Shown: positions 50,801 through 60,500 of the stretch, in pieces
How the letters are laid out: each line of letters begins with the position of its first letter
Numbering within the stretch: position 1 is the first letter of the stretch
Source of the DNA: Oscheius onirici
Taxonomy: Eukaryota; Nematoda; Chromadorea; Rhabditida; Rhabditidae
Length of the DNA stretch: 64,000 bases
NCBI GenBank assembly: GCA_932521025.1
Contig: OW051473.1
Location: 6,944,001-7,008,000 of the forward strand
Direction of reading: 5' to 3'
Position numbers and translations under genes: made by a program
The notes under the pieces: model-generated
Seen by the model: only the letters and a program-made list of their open reading frames with translations
Told to the model about the DNA's origin: nothing
Databases searched by the model: none

Positions 50801-52097
50801 TCACATTTTGCTTTGGGGGTAGGTTCGGACAAGACCCTCCTGCGCTGATGAAACAACCAGCTTGCCATCTTTTGTCCACAGACGTCCTTCAATAAAAGCT
50901 CTGCTTGAATCTGAAAGACATCGGGTTCAAGGTTATTGAGATAGCTTACTGGCTTTTGAGCTTACAGTCTCGTATAACATCCAATCGTCAACGCGGAAAT
51001 CGGGTTCGTGTAGCCAAAGACAGTGGTCCAGTGAGAAAGTCATAGTTGATACAAATCCTTTTCTAGATTGAAGAGGTTATCTGCTAAAACAGTTTTCCTA
51101 CCTCAAATGAGGTCTGACCGCTGTACCAATCATACTGTAGTCAGTAAGATATGCTGCTACGCATTGATGAAGACGATGATCATTACCGATGTTTTCCTTG
51201 GCTCTGATCCAGATAAGCGTATGTGGATCAGAATCTTCTCCCACCACAAACTGTTGTGGATTAACTGGTCGAACCTGAAGTTAACAGTCAAAGAGCTACA
51301 GTAAAACAAACGTCGAATACTCTCCCGACGGCTGGCGGGAACTCCCTGATAGCCTTTTTCACGACAGTTTTCGAAAATTTGTCAGCGTCTTCAGTTTTGA
51401 GAAGAGTTCTTGCGATAGTTACTGCACTGGCAAGCGTTTCCGGAGCAGGAACTTTTGGCATGGTGTGTTGATGAAGAATCGCGTCTTGTTCCCTCTGATA
51501 TTCAACCTGCTAAAGCAAGGAGTTAAAAAAGACCTGATGAAATGAAATTTGGCAACTGAAAATAGCTTCACCGTCTTGAACAGCTTTAACAATTCTGGTA
51601 CAAAAACTTTTGCCGTCCCTCACCCGGTCGATCATATACAGAATGGGTTTATCCACGTTCCCTGAAAGAATAAACATTCGAATGATGTCATGCGTACATT
51701 CCCACCTTGCTTTATGAAGTAGCTATGAAGCGAATGAGGTATGTACTTTTCTTCAACTGTCGCAGCAGCAGCTGCTAGCGACTGTCCTACAACCTGAATT
51801 ACTTTTTTTGAACATTGCTGCTAAGCTTACTTGTCCCCCAAACACGGCATTATGTGACATTCTGCCTTTCAAAAGATGTCGGGCACTACAACACTGTAAA
51901 GTATTGTGTATAAAGCACTTACATGTAAATGTCATTATCAATTCGCTCCAATTTCAAAAAAGTGTCAATAAGTCCTGCTTGAATATCATTTGCTCTCGAT
52001 TCCAGTTCCACATGTGTCACATTAGTCAGTTCCGAAACCTGGTAAAAAATACACTCAAAAAGAGGAAACTTGCGTATTTTCCGGATGCGAAAGGCAT
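50801..52097 (-). CDS. acyl-CoA thioesterase, ACOT8/TesB type, peroxisomal
   Basis: Hydrolyses acyl-CoA to free fatty acid and CoA. About seven exons give roughly 330 residues with a double hotdog fold. Family motifs are GRMSHNAVFGGQVVGQSLAA, HSLHSYFIKQGNVDKPILY, a middle block near VRPVNPQQFVVG, then FSLDHCLWLHEP, DDWMLYET, RAFIEGRLWTKDGKLVVS and AQEGLVRTYPQSKM. The last three residues SKM form a PTS1-type peroxisome signal, in line with ACOT8. The ATG follows a TTTTTTCAG acceptor by 6 bases. The first intron (52039-52073) is 35 bases and uses a GC donor (GCAAGT) with a normal CAG acceptor; skipping it would break the frame. Confidence 0.88.
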
Positions 52098-52389
52098 GAC
52101 GAACTGAAAAAATGTCGGTCAGGTTGTGGGTAGCTGGCGCTCCTTTGTCTTTGATAAGACCAATGTTGCCTTTCAGCAGGTGAACATTGTACCAATGTGT
52201 AGTGGAGTATCATACGATCAAGAAAACCCATAAACTCATGAACATGATCAGATTGATGAAGTTGGTGGGAAAATGCACAGGGAAGTGAATTGTCATTCAT
52301 ATGCTTAGTGCTACTACACTCTCGTCAAACTTTTCAATGGTAGTTGAAAAGTTATATTTCGTGGTTACAAAAATGTTTAGGAATCGGAT

Positions 52390-53531
52390 ATGCCTAATGC
52401 TACTCGAATTGAACAGCTTTCAGCTTCACTATTGACAATTTTGGTAAAGTGAAAAGTTACCATTGATTTAATCATATTCAGCTGACCGTTTCCTGTTTCA
52501 TGTTTCACTTTCCTATTATTCTTGTTGTGCTTTCACGAAAGAGTTTCAAAGGATCGTTCTTCAAAATATGCGCTGGTCGTTCTCTCGGACACATTTTTGC
52601 TTCCGTAACAACAGGCATACCATGTACCGTTGCTTTGTTCATGTAAGAACTATCCTGACTCGTATGAACCCAATTTCAGAAACCAGCCCTTTCTTGTCTA
52701 TTTCATTAATGGATACTACTACACACTAAATTTTCTGTTCATGACCGAGCTTCTCATTGCTCTCAACAGATTCGTGGCAGTTTTCTTCTGGACTTCGACC
52801 GCGTCACTTTTCAGGGAACGGAACACAATTGTACGTTATCAAAAAGACAAAAGTTCAGCTTGACAGATTACAATTGCTGCTTTGGTCGCAATTTCTACAG
52901 GAAGAGCTGTTTACTCAATTCACGCTGGTGAGGATCTTATACTTAGATTCATCATTTGTAGAATGTTACGCTGTATTTTACCATGACAAGTTAACAATGG
53001 AATTTGATGATATCAAATGTAGTGGAGAGGTTCTTCTACTGATATTTATGGAAACTTTGATGTTTGGCGGCTTCGTGTTAAATCTGATCACACTTAAGAA
53101 ACTTGTTTCGTTGGTAAACAACCGCTTCTGAACACGAGAGAAGCAGATTTCAGCACAGACAAGGAGTTGCTCAGGATCATGTAGCACGAAACCGTCTCCG
53201 TCAGAATATTACACATTTCAAGTTTACATTTGCTCAGAGCGTTATTTGGATGGTGATAGGATGGTCCATCATTGGGCGCAGTGAACTTTTCCGGAGTATT
53301 CCATTCCTCCACTATATTTTTGAAGATCTTACTGAGTTTGTGGGCAGCTTGGCAGAAGGGTATATTTGCTTCTTTGTCAGCGCGCACATTGTTTATTACA
53401 GATGTCTGTTTTGGTGGCTACATGGTAATCACTTATTCAGTCGTCACCTATTTTCAAATCAGAATAGTGTACTACCCCACTCAAACTCAAAAGTCGTGTA
53501 TGTGAAGCCCGAACCTAGAGCCACGAAATAA
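52390..53531 (+). CDS. seven-transmembrane receptor, nematode serpentine type
   Basis: Spliced by eye from 52390-52443, 52482-52642 and exons from 52680 on. The N-terminus MPNATRIEQLSASLLTIL has an NAT glycosylation site; the product is about 320 residues. Hydrophobic segments are LTVSCFMFHFPIILVVL, LGHIFASVTTGIPCTVALF, LNFLFMTELLIALNRFVAVF, TIAALVAISTGRAVYSI, EVLLLIFMETLMFGGFVLNL, FAQSVIWMVIGWSIIG and the LTEFVGSLAEGYICFFVSAH region. The SFKGSFF loop after TM1 and the ALNRFVAVF end of TM3 resemble the Srv/Srx/Srt-type nematode receptors; the subfamily is unsettled. The end is less certain: the frame continues to a TAA at 53529-53531 that lies inside AAATAAA, or an intron after 53425 would end it earlier. 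Confidence 0.68.
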
Positions 53532-53532
53532 A
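53527..53532 (+). promoter_or_regulatory. poly(A) signal overlapping the receptor stop codon
   Basis: AATAAA contains the TAA stop of the plus-strand receptor frame. Cleavage downstream would fall inside the coding end of the converging transporter gene. Confidence 0.5.
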
Positions 53533-53539
53533 CAAAGTT

Positions 53540-55318
53540 TTATGCTTTATTTGGCAGTATGTATGTGAGAAAAACGGCAGCAGCTGTGAACATTGAGAAC
53601 AGCAAGAACATTCCTCCTTGAATGTAACTTTCCTGAACAGAGTTTAAAATGTTTGAATTATGCTTACCAAAATATAGACCTGTGGAGCAAAGACTGCGGC
53701 CAAGTTCCCAAATGTTGCAGAAAGCGCCACACAAGAATTACGATATTCAATTGGATATTTCGATGACATGAAGACTAGCACACACATAAAGGCAGAGGAA
53801 GACGCAAACTTTGTGAGCAACCATATGAACAGATAAAACCAGCGACCTGAAAGCACAGATTATTCACAGATGATCTAGATTTCAAAAATACAGCAGTCAC
53901 CTGAACATTTTAATCTCTCTTGCCCCCTCTTACGTAATTTGCAATGAACTTATTTTCAACTGTTCATAACCAAACAAAATCACCTGTGGGTGTGAGGTAG
54001 ATTGCAACTCCAGAAATTGAAGTGAAAATATGGAAAATACATAAAGTTCCCTTCTCTCCAGCCCTAAAAATTCAGTTGCACCCAGTGCGCGACATTAGTA
54101 CCAGTGAAAGAGGATTGGCACCACGGCGTACGAGGGCAGTTCGACCAAAGATGAGAGAACGAAGTTGACGTGAATGTTGCCGAATTGGATTACTGTACTG
54201 GTCAGGCTCATCGCATTGTGTACCAGAGTGTATGCAAAACTTAATAAAGAACTTTTTATTCCATCTTCCCTCTTACCTCATATAGCAGCTGGAAAAGAGT
54301 ACCAGAAGTAATTTTTTGTGTTCTGTCATCAAATTCCGTGACTCGATTTGGCGTTGCTTCTGTTGTAATTTGTTGCCGTTTCTGGTTAAGGCCTCAATGT
54401 CGACACGATAAGCGCTTGGAAGGTGCCTTTGAATGTAAGCGTGAACATTATCGTGATAGTCATTCATGATGGAATAGTCCAGACTTTCTTGAATGTACCT
54501 GAACTTTGGTCTCTTGGAAAACGGTCTGACTGACCAATAGAGCAAAATCCCTAAGAATATGCTCGGTATCGATAAAATTATTAAAAGTTGTCGCCATGAT
54601 GAAGTTAACATGACGGCCACAGCTACCATGGAGGATCCCACAACCCAAGAAAGACCAAAACAGAATGCCCAAGCTCCATGGCTCATTTTTGGGGCCGACT
54701 CTGCCAACAGAACCCAGTTTATTAGAGTGGACGGCTGTAAATCTTGATTGTTGTGCGGGTGGTCGGGCCGTTTTTTACCGAGTAGAAAACTCCTTGAAGG
54801 AAACGAAACACCAAAAGTGCTTGAAGATTCGGAGAAATAGCACAAAGTGTACCAGCGAGACCCGTTGCAAAAACACTAAGGACAACAAGTGGCCGTCTTC
54901 CCCATCTAAATGCCATTTCTGGATAAGACTTGATGTCTACTCACTTGTCCGACGCCCAGCCGAGCATTGGAGAAAATAGAAGATTTCCCAGTGAAAACGA
55001 AGATGTTATCATGTTAAAGGCTGATTTTCCGCCCTCCAGCTAAATTATTTCGTAGAAGTTGTTTAAGGATTGTTACCTCATAGACTGTCGTAAAATTAGT
55101 AACATTGATTTCTTCGGGGGAAGAAATGTACGCAGGTGCGACCAGAAAAGCACCGGACAATCCCCAATTGAGGCTTAATAGAACGCCGGCTAATAAAATA
55201 TGAGGACTGCGTCTATACCAGTTTAACTACTTGCAAAAATTAATCAAAAGTATTACCTGCAGCGTGTTTTCAGTTCATCGACCGTGGTGATGACATACGA
55301 GTCGGTGAGAGGTTGCAT
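53540..55318 (-). CDS. major facilitator superfamily transporter, SLC22-like
   Basis: About ten exons give roughly 480 residues with twelve likely membrane spans. The start MQPLTDSYVITTVDELKTRC leads into TM1 (LLAGVLLSLNWGLSGAFL). The loop after TM1 is short and has NVT and NFT glycosylation sites. The MFS signature is the loop before TM3, DKWRWGRRPLVVLSVFATGL, followed by SPNLQALLVFRFLQG. After TM6 the cytoplasmic loop is charged and carries GNKLQQKQRQ. Later spans include NFVLSSLVELPSYAVVPILF and EYRNSCVALSATFGNLAAVF, typical of organic cation/anion transporters. The short first extracellular loop differs from vertebrate SLC22 proteins, so the assignment to this family is moderate and the substrate unknown. 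The gene ends 8 bases from the converging receptor gene. Confidence 0.8.
53546..53551 (-). promoter_or_regulatory. poly(A) signal inside the last codons of the transporter
   Basis: On the minus strand the codons for Asn-Lys just before the stop read AATAAA. I saw no other canonical signal immediately downstream, so this may be the real signal. Confidence 0.4.
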
Positions 55319-56178
55319 CGAATCTTCGTCGAAAATAGTGACCGATGGTTGTGGCTCCTGAGCTTCTTAGCATAATGTCAGGTGTGATTTAACCCCGAAA
55401 AACTGGTTCGGGTCCCCCGAATAGCAAGAACCGGGAAGTCCACACCAGGCGCTGTCCATCTTAAGGGTTTTCTGACCACATGACCCCAACAGCTCTTTCA
55501 TTGCTTACATCTGCGCAAATCACCTGCCTGTTGAAAAATAAATAAGTTTCGAAGAGAGTTAATAGACTAAAAGTTCAAGACAGCCTACCTCCATTCCGAG
55601 AAAACAATTTGCGGCAGTCGGTCAAGAAAAAACACGGTGCTGGGTGTGTAGCGGACCGGAAAGGCTGTAACTGTTTCTCCTGTAAGTAAATATCGACAAA
55701 TATAACAGGACGTGAGGGCTGTTTTGAGGTCTGTCCAGTATTTTTTTTTTTGAGAAATTAATCTTAAGATTAAGTAATTGTGAGAAGAAGTGAACATTTT
55801 ATCGGGGTTTTAAAATGTGGGTGCGAGTGACGGGAAGTAGAGTACTTTCTGTGAACAGAATTATCGTAATCTGAGGAAGTAGCTTTACAAAGACGAGTCA
55901 TAATTTCAATAGACAGAGATCCCAATCAAAAGCCCTTGTAGTTGACCAATTTCAAACCTTTACAAAACAGTAACCAATTGTAAAACTCATTAGTATTTTC
56001 AACAGATTTCACAAAAATGGTTTTATGCAGTTCATAGACTATCAGTTTAGTTTCTTCCCCTCCTCTTTGTCCCGCTCTGTGCCGAGATGACAAAGATATG
56101 AGATTAAGTATCGTTTCTCCCGAGGGCGTCTATGAGGACGTCGAGAAGGGGCGGAGCCCTTGCCTCTCATTCTGAAGC
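55319..56178. other. divergent intergenic region, transporter / snet-1
   Basis: Holds the upstream regions of both divergent genes. A local inverted repeat (GGTTCGGG ... GAACC) lies at about 55410-55436, and an 11-base T run starts at 55741. No coding exon is supported; a frame at 55585-55797 has no domain. Confidence 0.4.
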
Positions 56179-56539
56179 ATGCACGCCATCCAGATTGTTC
56201 TTCTGATTTCTCTGCTGCCGTTGCTCACCGCCCTGGACTGCAGGTATTGCCACTTTTGTTTTTAAAATACACCATCTGTCTAGGAAATTCTCCTTCGCTC
56301 CAGCGTGTAGAGGAATTATGCTGAAACGGTCTCAAACATCTGCGGAACACCTTCCAGAGGTGTGTTGTATAGTTAATAAGACGAAAATTTAATTTTAGGC
56401 CGTGCCCCCAGAGGTCCAAGTGATCGCCTGGCTCGTAGGAGAAGCGGAAGCTGAAGGAATTAGAGACTGTCTTCCCATCGAATGGATCAATTCCAAGATT
56501 GCTCCAGTTCAAAAGAGGGCATTCTCTAGCTTTGCTTAG
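56179..56539 (+). CDS. snet-1: SNET-1, elevenin/L11-type neuropeptide precursor
   Basis: Three exons give about 90 residues. A signal peptide (MHAIQIVLLISLLPLLTA) is followed directly by the mature peptide LDCRKFSFAPACRGIML and a KR cleavage site. CRKFxFAPxCRG is the hallmark of elevenin (Aplysia L11), whose C. elegans member is SNET-1, a secreted peptide affecting olfactory plasticity and controlled by the peptidase NEP-2. The two cysteines should form a disulfide loop. The rest of the precursor is acidic with one further cysteine and a second KR site before AFSSFA at the C-terminus. A poly(A) signal lies at 56744. The small size, signal peptide, dibasic sites and core motif agree, so the assignment is strong. 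Confidence 0.9.
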
Positions 56540-57511
56540 TTTCAACAAACACCTAACTTACCACTCAGCCCTTCACTAGACCAAGGTATGTTTAGTTCCT
56601 GATTTTGACAAAAACTCCCGGAAACATGTCGTGTGTAAAGTGTGTCCTCACTTGCCTGAACAAGATTAATGACATTTTCCTTTTCCAGAAGATTCTCAAC
56701 ACGCGTCGTCTCGATCCACTCACTGTCCCTCTATGATGTTTTGAATAAACAGTTTCCGTTATCGCCTTTTTCTGTCTGAGGTTGATACATTCACGTATTA
56801 AGTGTTCTAAATTGAAAAGAGATAACACGCTCTGCTTCATAATATGTGGGAGTGAAAATGAACTTCCTCTAGTCTTGCAATATTGCACACTTTTGTTTTC
56901 AAAGTTATGCACCCCCTCTTGTTGGAATCCTGCATACAATATGAGCTGTAATACACTCAAGAAAGATCAAAGATGAGAGAACAGGAAACATAGCAATGTA
57001 TCTTCCCAGCGTAGATCATCAGTATGCCTTTTTAAGATTATTTTTGAGGACTAGCCATCCGAAATTTCTCTTGAAATCGTGGTTCCCAGACGCATATACG
57101 TTGCCAGGTAGACCCCTTTAAGTGCGCTCAAAGATGGATTGAACGGCTTTGGCAGGTTTTACGGAACTATATAAAGAAACGATATCGCGTTCAAAAATAA
57201 CTTAAACTTTCCACAAATATAATTACTGACGTCCATTTGCTAGCGGTGTTAATTTAGTTCAATAAATATACTATTACCGTTGGTTTTAATAGAATACTTA
57301 GGAAAGACAAGGAACGAAAGAATCGGCTATTAAATTTCGAAAACGGGCAGAAACCATGTTACGAAAGACAAAAGACAAAATGACACATAAATATGGGGTA
57401 TAAGACAGGGCACCGGAAAGCATAATGGGCATTGAAAGCATCTAAAGGGGGAACGAATCGAATCAAAATACAACGGGTAGCCGTAGTCTCTGTTATCCTG
57501 TATCTGTTCAG
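56540..57511. other. snet-1 and LDLRa protein 3' flanks (convergent)
   Basis: Contains the snet-1 poly(A) signal. No exon or RNA gene is supported; frames such as 56592-56960 (minus) are unremarkable. Confidence 0.4.
56744..56749 (+). promoter_or_regulatory. poly(A) signal, snet-1
   Basis: AATAAA about 205 bases after the snet-1 stop codon. Confidence 0.55.
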
Positions 57512-60500
57512 TCACGGGGAGTCCACCAGAGCTCTTCTTTTGGAGGCTTGTTGGGATGCTTTGGGTCAAAGTACGGGGAAAAAGTTATAGAAGAACCGCT
57601 TCTGAAAACCACTATATGCTAGTGCTAAAACTAAGTTTACCTGGCAGTATGAAGAGTTGAATGACTTCCTGTTAATCTCTCTTTAGAAACTGGAGAAGCG
57701 TGAACTGATCTTAAAGAGTAGGTACTCCTAAACACATTTGTACACTTTAAAGTGATGAATAACCTGTGGTGGATCGGAGGCAACGTTTTTTCGTTTCTGC
57801 CTTCCTCTCGGTAAGGTGAGATATCCCAAGGAGGTCGCTTGTTCAGATACTCTTCTGATCGAGCAATCTTTTCCCGTTTTGATAAGATTCTCCCGCTGGG
57901 AATACGTATTTCCTGCTGCTCAACTGTGAGATCGCTAGCAGACTTTGAGGAGCGCATCTGACAAATTGAGTAGTTATTTATGCAGCCGAATGCAAGTACC
58001 TCTGTCTTTCGAGTAGCTATTTTCCTACTAACAATAGAGGCTCGATTCTTACTGTCAACGGATGAACGAGAGTTGGCAGTGGATCTGCGCGAAATATCGG
58101 GAAGAAAAGATTTCCGTTTTGGCTTTTCGCTCTCTGGCACCTTTGAAGTTTTGGAGGTTGGAACCTGCTTCACTGGAATGTTTCTGGGCTTCTCGGCCTT
58201 TTCTATCAAATTCAACCGTTCTCGCGACCTAAAAGTTGCTTCGCTGTTTAATTTTTAAAAGCATACCTCCTAGAACTGACGTCAGGTATATCTGGAGAAG
58301 AAACAAGCGGCATTCGCTTGAACCTTGCTGGAATGTCAGAATCAGTAGTATCTTCTGTTGTTGATCCCGCATCAAAGCGACGGTGTCGTGGAATGAAAGC
58401 ATGCCAGTCGGAAAGAGATCTTGTTGTGTTAGGAGCAGACACGGTGAAGTCGCCAGGAGATACTTGATCCTTAAACGGGCTTTTATCACAGGACGCGATA
58501 AAACTCACAGATATCGCAGCGTCGTTAGCTATTTCTGCACTTTTCTCCGATATACTGCTCAACTGCCGTTCCGGCCTTCTGAACCTTCTTTTCCTGTCCT
58601 TGAAAGGATTCGCTTCTCGACCACCACGCCGTAGAGCCTCCATTTTCTTGACAAAAGAAACTTCAGGATCACTCTCTTCGGTCGAGCTACCACGTTCTCC
58701 TCTTCTTCGTGGAACAGTTAGCAATCCAGGCCTTTTGCCTCTTCTAGATTGTTCTCTTGCAGCCGTAGGCACAAAAACTGGCTTATTGGCCGTTTCTTCT
58801 TCTTTCGGTGGCAAAATGAGCTTCAAATCTTCTTTTTTCTTTCCCTCTTCCACCATTTCTTTTAAAACTGCTGTTTGAATTGCTTTCATTTCGGGAGGTC
58901 TCTGACGTTCCAACGTCTCGTTTGACATGAAATCTTTCTCCAGTTTTGCCATCCGTTCTGGGTTCAAGTCAACTGGTTCCAGTGGTAGGTCGATTTTTCT
59001 AGAGGAAAGGTCTTGAAGGGCTTGCATGTCATTGTGATCGTCTAGTGTAACTCCAAGCATCTCAGCAAGCTTCATCGATTGCCTGAATGAGATTGTATGC
59101 ATGAAAATTTTGATAGACATACATGCTCTTTTTTCTAACAAGAGGAGCCGGTGTTGGTATGGATTCCTCTGGCGATATTGTACCTTCTTTTTCCAAGTTT
59201 TCATGTTCAATTGCTTCCGCAATAACTGCCTCCGAAACTTCATGAACTGTTCGCGATGTTAAACTTTTTTCTGTAGACAAATCCAGTCTAGGAATAGGGA
59301 CCTCAATCTTCCTGAAACATTTTGTGAAAACAGCTCAGCATTTCTTTACTTTTCCTCTGTTTCGATCCGACTGACAGATCGGCTTTGCTCAAACTTGGTA
59401 CCAATGAGGTCATCCAAAGAGCTTGAACTGTCTTCTCTCCCTGAAACTTTACTTTGGGAAAAACAAGACATATGTCAACCTCGATCCGCTCCAGTGACTC
59501 CGACAGCTCTGAATGTTTCCCAAATGGTCGGCTGGACCCCCACGGAAACGACACTGTGACTATCATGGTTCTGAATAAGGAAGTTTTCTTCTCGTCTTTC
59601 AAAAGAGATCATACAGTTTGAATGTACTAGCGTGTAATTCGCTTAGACAGGCAACGAAGCGCAAATCGCCCTCCGGGCACACAATTAGATAGCTGTCACG
59701 ACGAGTTATAAAAGGAGCTCTCATTGTAATGGAGCGTAAACATAGGAGGAACTCGTAATTAGATCACTTTTTACAGATTCACTTGCCTGGTCAGCTTGAC
59801 GAATGTCGGCTTTTACAACGAAGGGGGCAGACTGGGGAATCTGAGAGTCATCTAGTGAAGTCTTGTGTCTACTTGGAACTTCAATGGAAGGAACAGGTAG
59901 CGAATGCACTGACAGTCTCTCAACAGGAGGTGTTCCTCTGGTACTGTCCATCGGAGTTCGAATCTAAAGATATTGTCCTTAGTTCTGTTTTACCACAATA
60001 CCTGTTCTAAAATAGGTGTTTCGACTGCTGCCACAGTCGCTGCTCCTATCGCTTCTCCGATACTGACCGCTGGACTTGTTGGTCTTGTTCCACTTCCGGA
60101 CAACTTTGTATCCGAAGCAGAGTGAGGAAGTATACTAGTGGGCTTCATGATAGACTGTAGCGGCTGAAAATATTTGTTTTTCACTGTTAAAATTGTTAAT
60201 CAACCTCCGAATGCGACTCCGGTATTGGCTTCCAGTCAGCCGCATTAGATGGATAGTAAACTTCATCAGTGAACCGTACTCTGTCCTTTGTTGTCATCGA
60301 GTGAGAAACGGCAGATATTCCTGAACATCATTGTTTGGCTTGTATGCAAACTTTCACCTTTAGCGTTGTTTCTCAGGGCGTCGACTAAGATTGTAGCCAT
60401 TGCAGACTGTCCAGGTGTCATAGGAGGTTTTGAAGGTAACGTTCTTGGTGTTATCGCCGGTTTTACCTAATGCTTGTTTAACTTCTTATAATTTTTCTAT

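Noticed and set aside
55410..55436. Inverted repeat GGTTCGGG...GAACC, possible terminator or tRNA fragment
   Set aside because: Too short and imperfect for an RNA gene; the T-loop consensus is not met and no terminal repeats of a transposon are seen.
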